From assembly GCA_038503065.1 (NCBI GenBank), contig JBCAMK010000002.1, positions 868,001 through 932,000 of the forward strand: a stretch of DNA of 64,000 bases, read 5' to 3'. Shown here one piece after another: positions 24,546 to 33,031 of the stretch. The position numbers were made by a program, and so were the translations under genes. Each line of letters begins with the position of its first letter. Position 1 is the first letter of the stretch. The notes beneath the pieces are model-generated. The model was not told the origin of the DNA. It saw only the letters and a list, made by a program, of their open reading frames with translations, and searched no databases. This DNA is from Paragyromitra xinjiangensis. Lineage: Eukaryota > Ascomycota > Pezizomycetes > Pezizales > Discinaceae.

Positions 24546-25639
24546 TCAAATTCCCATCGTATAGTCTAGTTCCACCCCAGGCACAACTCCCGCGATGACC
24601 TTCACAAAAACAACCAAATACTGATCAACCCTTAGTCCGCCGTCATCGCCGGCATCATCATCAGCAATATCCCCTTCTGCGCTCGCTGGCGCTACCTCCT
24701 CCCACTCTTCGCGCTCTCTTCTCCGTGCCATGCTCTCAAAAATCCGTTTCATGACCTCCGCGTGTCGGCACGGGTGCACGGACGCCATCATGACGCCGCC
24801 GTCCATGGGTGGGAACTCTTCGATAGTCACTGTCTTCTCGCGGTAGTCGGGCGCGATGTCTTCAAACATTACGGTGGGTGGGTCGAGTGGCAGACGCGTA
24901 CTGCCGTCATGACCTGAGAGGTAGAAACGTGGGACGCGGTAGTAGAGAGAGTAGGTTATGTAGAGGTTATAGGTACGTAAGGGTCTGGAGGAGGTGTTAG
25001 TTAAGTTTAGATGAGGGATGAAGAGTTATACTGAAGCGAGATAGCTAGGGTAGAGCTCCTAGCAGAGCTAGCTAGCCCAAACAAAGCTCCCAGCATACGC
25101 GAAAGAAAGGAAAAACGAAGCAAAAGAGATAGAACTCACGCCTTGACCCCTCGTCCACCGACCTTAGACTTCGGAGTCTCCTTAATGATCGCCTCATCAT
25201 CGTCCTCCTCCTCATCCGGAATATCATCATCCTCATCCTCATCATCCTCCTCTTCTTCAACTCCGCTTTCATCCACGGTCTTCACCTTCGCCACCGGTAG
25301 CGTCTCTCCATCCGTTGGTTGTGGCGTGTTATCCTCCCATTCATCCTCACCCTCCCCCTTTGCTTCGCCCGGGTTCCAGCTCGAGAAGGTATCGTCGACT
25401 CTGCTGTGGCACGGAGCGTTACGCAGCACCAGGTACTGCTTATCTTCGGGCAGATAGGCGACCTTTTTCAGCGGGGCAGCGGGCGCCCAGGACCAGGTAG
25501 GGAACTTGTAGACGAGGTAGTCGCCGGCTTCTACGAACTCTTCCGGAGTGATTTCGCCGGTTTTGGTGAAGGTGGAGGTGTTGGAGGGAGTTGAGAGGTA
25601 CTCGCGGAGACGGGAGAGGTGGGATTGGAAGTGGTTCAT
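24546..25639 (-). CDS. ATG3: Autophagy E2-like conjugating enzyme ATG3
   Basis: Exons 25639-25140 and 24984-24546 (155-nt intron, GTGAGT...CCAG) give 312 residues. The N-terminus [15 protein letters not shown] is the membrane-binding helix; [20 protein letters not shown] follows, then a long acidic flexible region typical of Atg3. The second exon restores [20 protein letters not shown] and the catalytic site [12 protein letters not shown] with Cys about residue 239. The end [12 protein letters not shown] matches the usual C-terminus. Atg3 transfers Atg8 from Atg7 to phosphatidylethanolamine during autophagosome growth. The gene is intact. Confidence 0.95.
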
Positions 25640-25663
25640 GGTGGAGGGTATAGTAGTTATTAG

Positions 25664-25695
25664 CAGTGTGAGGTGGTGGTGGTGGTGGTAATAGT
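25664..25695. repeat. GGT-rich microsatellite in ATG3 promoter
   Basis: A short run of GGTGGT-type triplets immediately upstream of the ATG3 start. Confidence 0.7.
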
Positions 25696-25853
25696 AGTGG
25701 GGAGAGGGAGAAGACAGCAGTGGAAAGTCACACAGCAGAGAGAGAGCTCTTGTGGCGGGGTAAAGTATCTTGTGACGGAGGAGCCCTTAGTCATGGATGA
25801 CTAATGATTAAAGACTTGTATTTATTCTATTCTTTTTTTTAAAAAAAACAGGA

Positions 25854-25885
25854 GAGGGGCCCCACGCAGTGGGGATACCCGGTAC
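25854..25885 (+). repeat. R1 terminal hairpin, copy 1
   Basis: GAGGGGCCCCACGCAGTGGG and following bases, ending CCCGGTAC. The core CCCCAC-GCA-GTGGGG forms a 6-bp stem. It is preceded by a T-run/A-run (25832-25848). Confidence 0.85.
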
Positions 25886-26030
25886 TTGTGAGCGCAGCGA
25901 ACACTGAGTGAGGAACGAAGTCACTTGTGACGGAGCGAAGCGGAGGAGCCCATAGTGAGGAACGAGATATCAATGCCAAGACTCTCTTGGCGTACCGTAC
26001 GACCGAAGGAAGGTAGGTCACGTGGTTTGT

Positions 26031-26220
26031 AACGCTTACTTCTTTTGCCTAGACAAAAGCTGGCTCATGGCACATTAGTCATTTGTTAAGACTGGAGAAT
26101 ATAGGCACGTAGTAAAGTAGGGAACTGGCACAGCATCCCTAACCCTTGGCACATCTATGTGACACACTACCACGCCTGGCACATTTGCCCAGTGGATTAC
26201 CCGGCCACGGCAGGAGTATA
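26031..26220 (+). promoter_or_regulatory. Cassette promoter block, copy A
   Basis: This block is shared with copies at 27472 and 28941. It contains CTTTTG-CCTAG-ACAAAAG (26042-26059), several TGGCACA boxes (near 26067, 26126, 26147, 26177) and TATA at 26217. Two dyads flank TGGCACA boxes: TAGGGA/TCCCTA (26118-26141) and CCAC/GTGG (26170-26195). The promoter role is inferred from position and the TATA element. Confidence 0.55.
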
Positions 26221-26365
26221 GAGGGGGGCAATCCCCCACTCCGGTTGATAAAAACCATCACCGCTACACTTCACGCTACACGAGAACAAGACAAGGTGAA
26301 CCACCCGCTGTCCAGTACTCATCGCTACGCTCACGAGTACCTCCCAGCTAGACGAATACAGAAAT

Positions 26366-26927
26366 ATGAGTACAACCGGTTGACGCCTCGCTTAATCCCC
26401 CGTTCATTATTAACGATAATCGGGCCCATGCCTCGATCGCCATCAACCTCGAAAGGATGCAAAACGTCCCGGCGTTCAATCAGGGAGCAGCTATTCTTGA
26501 AGCCATTAGGCAAGGTTTTGGGGAGGTCAACAATCGTCTCGATTCGATGTAAGTTCGCTCGGTCGGTAGTAACTCTCCACCGATATCCATCTAATTTTGG
26601 TCATCTAGCGAATACAATTCGATTGCGCGGCACACCAACGGTCACGCGAACCATTCGACGACGCCTTTGACTCCGCTAAGGGATTCTCGCAATCGGGATG
26701 TCGCCAAATTTCCTGCGGACTTGGCAGCTCTCATTAACATGAACGGTTAGTGATTTGTGAATAATTACCGAATTTTGAATACAGTTGCTGATTCATTCGC
26801 TGTTTTGGGGATAGCTGGTGAGCTGAACCAACTACTTCAGGCGTACGGTCTGCCTGTTGTAGGCAACATTGGATCTCGACGAAACCAATTTAAGAAGTTT
26901 ATCGGGGTCGTTATGACGTGGGGGTAA
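26366..26927 (+). CDS. Cassette A gene: small fungal protein of unknown function
   Basis: Coding exons end at 26548, cover 26609-26745, and 26785-26927 (introns GTAAGT...CTAG and GTTAGT...ACAG). In frame they read NLERMQNVPAFNQGAAIL, then NHSTTPLTPLRDSRNRDVAK followed by FPADLAALINMN, then LNQLLQAYGLPVVGN and a basic C-terminus ending VVMTWG. This layout recurs in lineage-expanded fungal proteins without known function: a helical start, a PLTPLRD...FP segment, and a LLQ-YGLP...RR end. From the in-frame ATG at 26457 the product is 123 residues. An earlier ATG (26366) hits a stop after five codons and would need a one-base shift, so the true start is uncertain. Confidence 0.55.
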
Positions 26928-27011
26928 ACTGTCGCGACAGGGATTTGTTCCGGGACTTGGTCAGAGGCGCGGGGGGGTAGGTACTTGGGAAGTAGGCATT
27001 GTGTGATCGAA

Positions 27012-27063
27012 GGTGAGTACCCGGTGGAGTTTCCCGGGTGTGGTGACTAACCTATTATCTGTA
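27012..27063 (+). other. Conserved 3' intron of cassette A
   Basis: A 52-nt GT-AG intron (GTGAGTACCCGG...CTAACCTATT...TGTAG) located 84 nt after the stop codon of cassette A. It is nearly identical to the 55-nt intron 28629-28683 that lies within the coding region of cassette B. Confidence 0.7.
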
Positions 27064-27298
27064 GGCAGACCCGTACCGTTTGACTAATACTTTAGTTGTA
27101 GTCAGATTTGTGCCCGTGTTAGGTATCTATGCGGGCAGAGTAACAACGGGGTTACAAGGGTTGCCTCGAGTAAAGTTGAGCTGGGGCGATGATAGTCGAG
27201 TTACCCGGCCTACAATGTACCATAGTAATACAACTGTACTAGTTAACTTGTACCCAAGTGAAAATCTATTCTTTTTCTTTTATTAAAAAAACACGTGA

Positions 27299-27330
27299 GA
27301 GGGGCCCCGCGCAGCGGGGATACCCGGTAC
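27299..27330 (+). repeat. R1 terminal hairpin, copy 2 (G-C variant)
   Basis: Same 32-bp motif as the other copies, but the stem reads CCCCGC-GCA-GCGGGG, so both members of one base pair have changed together. Confidence 0.85.
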
Positions 27331-27368
27331 TAGATAGTTTAATTAAATCTATTAGAAAAAACACCACC

Positions 27369-27400
27369 GAGGGGCCCCACGCAGTGGGGATACCCGGTAC
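27369..27400 (+). repeat. R1 terminal hairpin, copy 3
   Basis: Identical core to copy 1 (CCCCAC-GCA-GTGGGG), ending ATACCCGGTAC, preceded by an A-run. Confidence 0.85.
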
Positions 27401-27471
27401 TCTGCACTCCGTAGCGAAGCGGAGGATGTGTTGATGACTAAGAACTTAGTCGGCAGACCTACGGTCGTTGT

Positions 27472-27690
27472 AACGCTTACTTCTTTTGTCTAGGCCGCAC
27501 CAGCGGTCTATATGATTCCTAGACAAAAGCTGGCTCATGGCACATGTGTCATTTGTTAAGGATGGAGAATACATCCACACAGTAAAGTTAGGTCCTGGCT
27601 CGACGGACCTAACCCTTGGCACATTTATGTGACACCATTAGGGGCTGGCACACTTGCGCCCCTTACCCTGGCCACTGCACAGGTATATAA
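27472..27690 (+). promoter_or_regulatory. Cassette promoter block, copy B
   Basis: Parallels the copy at 26031. Features are the palindrome CTTTTGTCTAG...CTAGACAAAAG (27483-27529), TGGCACA-type boxes, the dyad GTTAGGTC/GACCTAAC (27587-27613), the dyad AGGGG/CCCCT (27640-27663) and TATATAA at 27684. Confidence 0.55.
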
Positions 27691-27869
27691 CAGACTCTGG
27701 GGACGATGCAAACCATCTTCCTTGGATTACTCGGACAGTAACCAACAACACCATAGTCGAAACGACGATCCTCACGATACGAATTCCCTAGGCGATACAG
27801 AAGGTGAGTCTCCCTGTATTCCTACGGTCGGCGAGAGGTAACACTGACGCATTAATATACACAGACACG

Positions 27870-28698
27870 ATGGGTGACGACAACACCGAGCAGCAAACGA
27901 GGAAGAGAAAGTCCAAATGGATTACTTCCTACTCCAACATGAGCATGGAAGATGCAAATAAGAGACTAGGCTTCAGAATGGATACACTCACAGGGATCCC
28001 GGTTGAACGAATGTTGGCGGAAGCACAGCATAGACTCGAAGAGGAAAAGGCTTTCTTGAAGAAGATCAAGAAGAGAGTTTATCACCGGATAGTGGAATTT
28101 CTTGAAACCGAAGGGTATCCTACGGAGGCGAATCCAAACTTCAAAGAAGCCAGCATCAACGACTTGGTTTTCGCCACCATCGTTCCCATAATCGCCGCCT
28201 TTAGGCGCACTACCGGACGCAATAACATACGTTTAGAAAGGGAGAAGCAAATCATCTCCACGGACTCTGTGACGGGCGGATATGAGGAATTTGTTTTAGT
28301 GGATCGGGTTTTTGTGGAAGCAGAAAGGTATATACTCATAATAGAGGCGAAGAAAGCTTCTCTGGGAGAGGCTATGAAACAGTGTTTGCTGGCATTGAAA
28401 GATGCGAAAGATAACAATGATGGAGGCGTGGTGTTTGGTTTCATTACAACTGGAGAAAGTTGGCGAATGATTAGCTACGATGGGACGTTTCAGATGACAA
28501 ACAAGATCCACGTGCTATTTGATGACATGGGCGGAGAAATAGAGTTATGGATGAAGGACTTTTCCGTCCTGGTGGACTGCATGTACGCCGCGTTGAGCCA
28601 TGGAGGCATTGTTCAGAAATGGCTGAAGGTGAGTACCCGGTGGAGTTCTTTCCCGGGTGTGGTGACTAACCTATTATCTGTAGGCAGACTCGTGCTAG
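27870..28698 (+). CDS. Cassette B gene: PD-(D/E)XK nuclease-fold-like protein
   Basis: Exons 27870-28628 and 28684-28698 give 257 residues ending WLKADSC; a 61-nt leader intron (27804-27864) precedes the ATG. Residues about 45-75 are a charged helix. The central part reads FVLVDRVFVEAERYILIIEAKK, followed by a helix LGEAMKQCLLALKDAK and a strand GGVVFGFITTGESWRMISY. An acidic residue, then ExK at the end of a hydrophobic strand, then a helix with a glutamine is the signature order of the PD-(D/E)XK superfamily. Similar domains occur in fungal mobile-element and effector-like proteins. Nuclease activity is inferred from the motif only. The frame is intact. Confidence 0.6.
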
Positions 28699-28848
28699 TT
28701 TAGTTTAGTTTAGTTAGTCCGCGCCCGTGTAAACGAGGGAGCGCTACAGTTAGTAATAATAAATAATAAATGTTTGCCAAGATAATGCCAAGTGATAAGA
28801 TGAGAGAATCCAATCTTATCTTCTTTTTATGAGAAAAAAACATCACCA

Positions 28849-28880
28849 GAGGGGCCCCACGCAGTGGGGATACCCAGTAC
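28849..28880 (+). repeat. R1 terminal hairpin, copy 4
   Basis: CCCCAC-GCA-GTGGGG core followed by ATACCCAGTAC, one transition away from the other copies' CCCGGTAC end. An A-run precedes it. Confidence 0.85.
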
Positions 28881-29067
28881 TTCGAGCGTAGCGAGATTGA
28901 TGATGACTAAGAACTTAGTCGGTAGACCTACGGTCGTTGTAACGCTTACTTCTTTTGTCTAGGCCGCGCCAGCGGTCTATATGATTCCTGACAAAAGCTG
29001 GCTCATGGCACATTAGTCATTTGTTAAGACTGGAGAATACAGGCACGTAGTAAAGTAGGGAACTGGA
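28849..29067 (+). mobile_element. Repeat cassette unit C, truncated promoter end
   Basis: Starts with R1 copy 4 (28849-28880) and continues through the promoter block (28941 onward). It is nearly identical to unit A, but includes the unit-B-type palindrome insert. It breaks off at about 29067 inside the loop of the first dyad and is followed by unrelated FAL1 upstream sequence. No coding part remains. Confidence 0.65.
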
Positions 29068-29256
29068 GGGGAAACATCTGCAGCGTGACTAAGCAGCAGA
29101 TCTCTCTGGTTACCCGGACCAGACCCTCTCTCTCTCTTGGCCGCCAAGAAACCGCGATCGTGTCGTTAATCTTCAAAGCCTTCCCCAGCCCTTATCCTCT
29201 CCTCTCCTCCTGTTCCTGTTCTAATTCAACCCCGTTCATCAAATTACACTCACAAA

Positions 29257-30771
29257 ATGGCCGAGAGAATCGATAGAAAGGAAGATGCTCGTCTTGAGTT
29301 CACTACCTCAAAGGAGGTTACCGTGTAAGCTTCCTCATTCAATTGCCACTTCGTGTCCAGAAGGCTAACAGTTTGAACAGCGCGCCTACCTGTATGATCC
29401 TCAACCCCTCTCCATGAGACTTGTTTTTATAGAGGAAGGAAATAGAAAGAAAGTACTGACACTAATGTTTGATATTCAGTCGAGGCTATGCACCTCAAGG
29501 GTACTAGCTTCTATTTTTCCTCTTTCCCTGACGCCTTAACTAACTTCTGATAGAAAACCTCCTCCGCGGAATTTATGCCTATGGCTACGAATCTCCCTCC
29601 GCTGTGCAATCGCGTGCCATCGTCCAGATCTGCAAAGGTCGCGACACCATCGCTCAAGCCCAATCCGGAACTGGTAAAACAGCAACCTTCTCCATCTCCA
29701 TCCTCCAAGTGATTGACACCGCCGTCCGCGAGACCCAAGGTCAGCTCCCCCGCCTCAGCCAATCACAGCACATACTGACATTTCCACACTACAGCACTTG
29801 TCCTCTCACCAACCCGCGAACTCGCGACCCAGATCCAATCCGTCGTCATGGCGCTCGGCGACTACATGAATGTCCAATGCCACGCCTGTATTGGCGGTAC
29901 CAATGTCGGCGAAGACATCCGTAAGCTTGACTACGGCCAGCATGTTGTCTCTGGCACACCTGGTCGTGTCGCCGACATGATCCGTCGTCGCAATCTTCGC
30001 ACTCCTCACATCAAGATGCTCGTCCTCGATGAAGCCGACGAGCTGTTGAACCGCGGTTTCCGCGAACAGATCTACGATGTGTACCGTTATCTTCCTCCCA
30101 GCACGCAGGTCGTGGTCGTGTCTGCCACCCTACCCTACGACGTGCTCGACATGACAACGAAGTTCATGACCGACCCCGTACGCATCATTGTCAAGCGTGA
30201 TGAGCTCACCCTCGAGGGTCTCAAGCAATACTTCATCGCCGTCGAGAAGGAAGAGTGGAAATTCGATACCCTATGCGATCTATACGACACCTTGACAATC
30301 ACGCAGGCCGTCATCTTCTGCAACACCCGTAGAAAGGTAGACTGGCTGACGGAAAAGATGAGGGAGGCGAATTTTACCGTATCAAGCATGCACGGCGAAA
30401 TGCCGCAGAAGGAGCGCGATTCCATCATGCAGGATTTCAGACAGGGGAACAGCAGGGTTCTCATCTCGACTGATGTGTGGGCAAGGGGTATTGATGTGCA
30501 ACAGGTGTCGTTAGTTATTAATTACGATCTGCCAAGTAATCGTGAGAACTACATTCACAGAATTGGTAGGTCAGGTAGGTTTGGACGGAAGGGTGTGGCT
30601 ATCAATTTTGTTACTAGTGAGGATGTAAGGATCCTTAGGGATATCGAGCTCTACTACAGTATATCTCCCTCCCCCTCGATGTCTGCATCTTCTCGTGACC
30701 TGCATGTTGACGTTCTGGTAGGTACACAAATCGACGAGATGCCGATGAATGTCTCGGACTTGTTGGCGTAG
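29257..30771 (+). CDS. FAL1: ATP-dependent RNA helicase FAL1 (eIF4A-III family)
   Basis: Six exons: 29257-29324, 29381-29391, 29480-29500, 29554-29739, 29795-30658, 30722-30771; total 1200 nt, 399 residues. Exons 2 and 3 are micro-exons of 11 and 21 nt, needed to give KEVTVAPTFEAMHLKENLL. DEAD-box motifs are present in order: QSRAI (Q motif), [39 protein letters not shown] and [10 protein letters not shown]. The ending [16 protein letters not shown] and the N-terminus [19 protein letters not shown] favour FAL1/eIF4A-III over eIF4A. The family acts in early 18S rRNA processing in yeast, and in the exon-junction complex where that exists. A truncated cassette lies about 190 bp upstream. Confidence 0.95.
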
Positions 30772-33031
30772 TAGCGTACCCGAATTGGTGTTATTTTCCT
30801 TTTTCTTTCATTTCATCTCTTTCTACGTGTCACGGCCGATGCATTGTTATTTCATCTTATGGCTCAAAACGAAAAACCGAAACCACATAAGCCTATAACC
30901 TAGGAAACAGAGTCCCGGGGTGAATCATGAGCTATCAGGGTAAAAAGTGAGGAGGAAATGGGGCTGTAGGGGTGAAGGTTAGTCTTGTTTTTTATTATTA
31001 TTCTGGAGTGGGTGGTGCTGATGGGAAATTGGGGCAGATGGGAAATTGATATTTGTGATGGTGTTGGGTAGTGGGAAGAAGGGGGGTTTGTGTATTTTTA
31101 GTTGCGGGTGCTGTCAATTTGATGGTTTTGGCGATTGAATGGTGAATCAAGTTTTCTGCGATGTGGGGTTGGGGGTCGTTACGTGTTGAATGTAGTGTGC
31201 GAGTGATGTTATATGATTTTGCTCGTGTTGCCAAGGGATTGGTTGATTGACAGGTCAACTCATTAAATACATGCCACCAAGGTAGAAAACGGACGGTTGA
31301 TGCGTTTTATTCCTCGGAACCTGAGATGGGTCGGGGCTTATTGTAGATGTTGGGGATGCTGTCATTGTATATTGCATTGCTTTGAAGTTTCCCATTAGAT
31401 TCATTCCACGAAACAAAACCACACTCATAGCCCGGGATCCTCTAATCTACATGTAGTCTCCCTGATAAGATGCAGCCACCTCTGGAAAGATTAGGCATGA
31501 CATAGGAATCCATGTAATCATCCATTCAATGGATGATTCAGGAAGGCACGCTCAAAACGGAAGCCAAGGAAATCTGTCGGCGAAAATTCCAGCAGCCTTT
31601 TGTTTAAATAGTCCTTGCCCCCCTCCTTCATCCCCCTCTTTCTCCATAACCAACACCACCAGATGAGTGGAATGCCCGCTCTTTCCCCCTCTCTTCTCTT
31701 TCACTAGTTAGAGTGTCTCTAGGAATCAGAATGAGACTTCCATAGGTACGGTGAAATCTGCTCCCCTTCTTTACTCCGCGTTTCTTGCATGATGAATACT
31801 ATATAATTGCCTTCGAACTGACTCCTTCGGGAGGTATGATCGAATGTTATGACTCGTGATCTGATACTTTTATCTTCTGCTCCTTTTATGATGACTAGTT
31901 GAGCTTTATGGGAACGTTGAAGCTGATTGCAGTACGTCCCAGGATCCTAGAGTTTAATGCCGGGCTTTTTGCTGCTTGCTCCGCTTCCTCGAAGTTCTAG
32001 TGATTAAATGGTATGTTTTATTTTCTACTTTGATTCTCTCCTTTCTCTACTGCTCTTCTATCCCCCATTTTTGCAAAATGATGAAATTTAGTGTGACTCG
32101 TTGTGACTTGGTATTCGTACTGTATGAACGCAAATGAAGCTTTATTTGATTTGCTTGTTTCCAGATGATTTTTCTAGTTTTGGCTATGTATTGTTGAAGT
32201 TGGGTGCAGTAGACTAACGTAGAATTCAGATAAACTCTCCTACACCCTCTTTTTAGGGCTTTGGTTCGACGCGTCTCTTGGTGCTTTTTACAGTTGGTCT
32301 AGCTGATCTGAAGCGAACTCATCTTATTCTCATCAGACTTATGGCTAATTATAATTTGTGAAGTTATTTCAGCTTTGAGAGGATTATTCTTTGCGATGCT
32401 ATTTCGCCAGCTTCTCTTCTTTTTGGCTAATGGGTTGAGAAACTAGTATGTTTCTTGAAGTTGGTCTAATATCTTCTGATCCTCTTCTATGAGAGCCCTA
32501 GAAGCAGCAATGGAATATAGCCTAAGCTACTCTGTAATTATCTCTTTACGTATACTTTTTCTGCCCAAGGAAATAGGATTGCACCTCCTACAGCCAACAG
32601 ACCTTGACTCATGATCAATCGTAATCATTCAGAGGAAAAGAAAAATATTGATAACCTACGTGCCCAATTATCTGCCCAACAAGACACATAGAGCAACAGC
32701 TACGTATACGTCTCCAAATCACATTATCACCTCTTCAATAACTAAGAAATCCTCAGGACAAAATGCCGCCACCAAAAATAACAAATAACAAGTTCTAAGT
32801 CCTAGTACTGACAGCCAAGAGCACCATACTATCTCTCTATCGCCCCATATACTTTTATCTAGCTTAGTACTAACGCCCGCCGCAGCAGAGAGCATCTATA
32901 CTAATGCCCCCTGGTGCTACCCCAACTACCGTACGTCGCTGGCGGAAGAAGATTGACGTTTGTTGAATATGAAAGTAACAACAAGCGACTTCGACCTGTT
33001 GCTGCTCAGAGCACTCTTCGACTAGGACTCG
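30772..33031. other. Gene-free region 3' of FAL1
   Basis: About 2.3 kb. The part from 31700 to 32640 is T-rich with GTATG/CTAAC-like motifs, three ATGATGA heptamers (31789, 31888, 32078) and recurring TTGAAG(C/T)TG phrases. It could be a spliced non-coding transcript, but no protein or RNA gene can be assigned. Confidence 0.4.

Larger units (their letters stand above)
25854..27298 (+). mobile_element. Repeat cassette unit A (dispersed element of unknown class)
   Basis: Unit A starts with the R1 terminal hairpin (25854-25885) and runs to the next R1 copy at 27299. Internally it has a promoter block beginning AACGCTTACTTC (26031), a TATA sequence at 26217, a probable leader intron, a small spliced ORF, and a 3' intron (27012-27063) followed by a T/A-rich end. 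The order is the same in unit B, although the coding part is unrelated. No transposase, terminal inverted repeat or target duplication was identified, so calling it mobile is an inference from repetition. Confidence 0.6.
27299..28848 (+). mobile_element. Repeat cassette unit B
   Basis: Opens with two R1 hairpins 70 bp apart (27299 and 27369). It then repeats the promoter block (27472), TATATAA (27684), a leader intron (27804-27864), a coding region unlike that of unit A, the conserved 3' intron, and a T/A-rich end. Unit B carries an extra 25-nt loop in its CTTTTGTCTAG palindrome relative to unit A. Confidence 0.6.

Noticed and set aside
25143..25457. Serine-rich plus-strand frame opposite ATG3
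   Set aside because: It is the antisense shadow of the acidic GAT/GAG-rich Atg3 loop.
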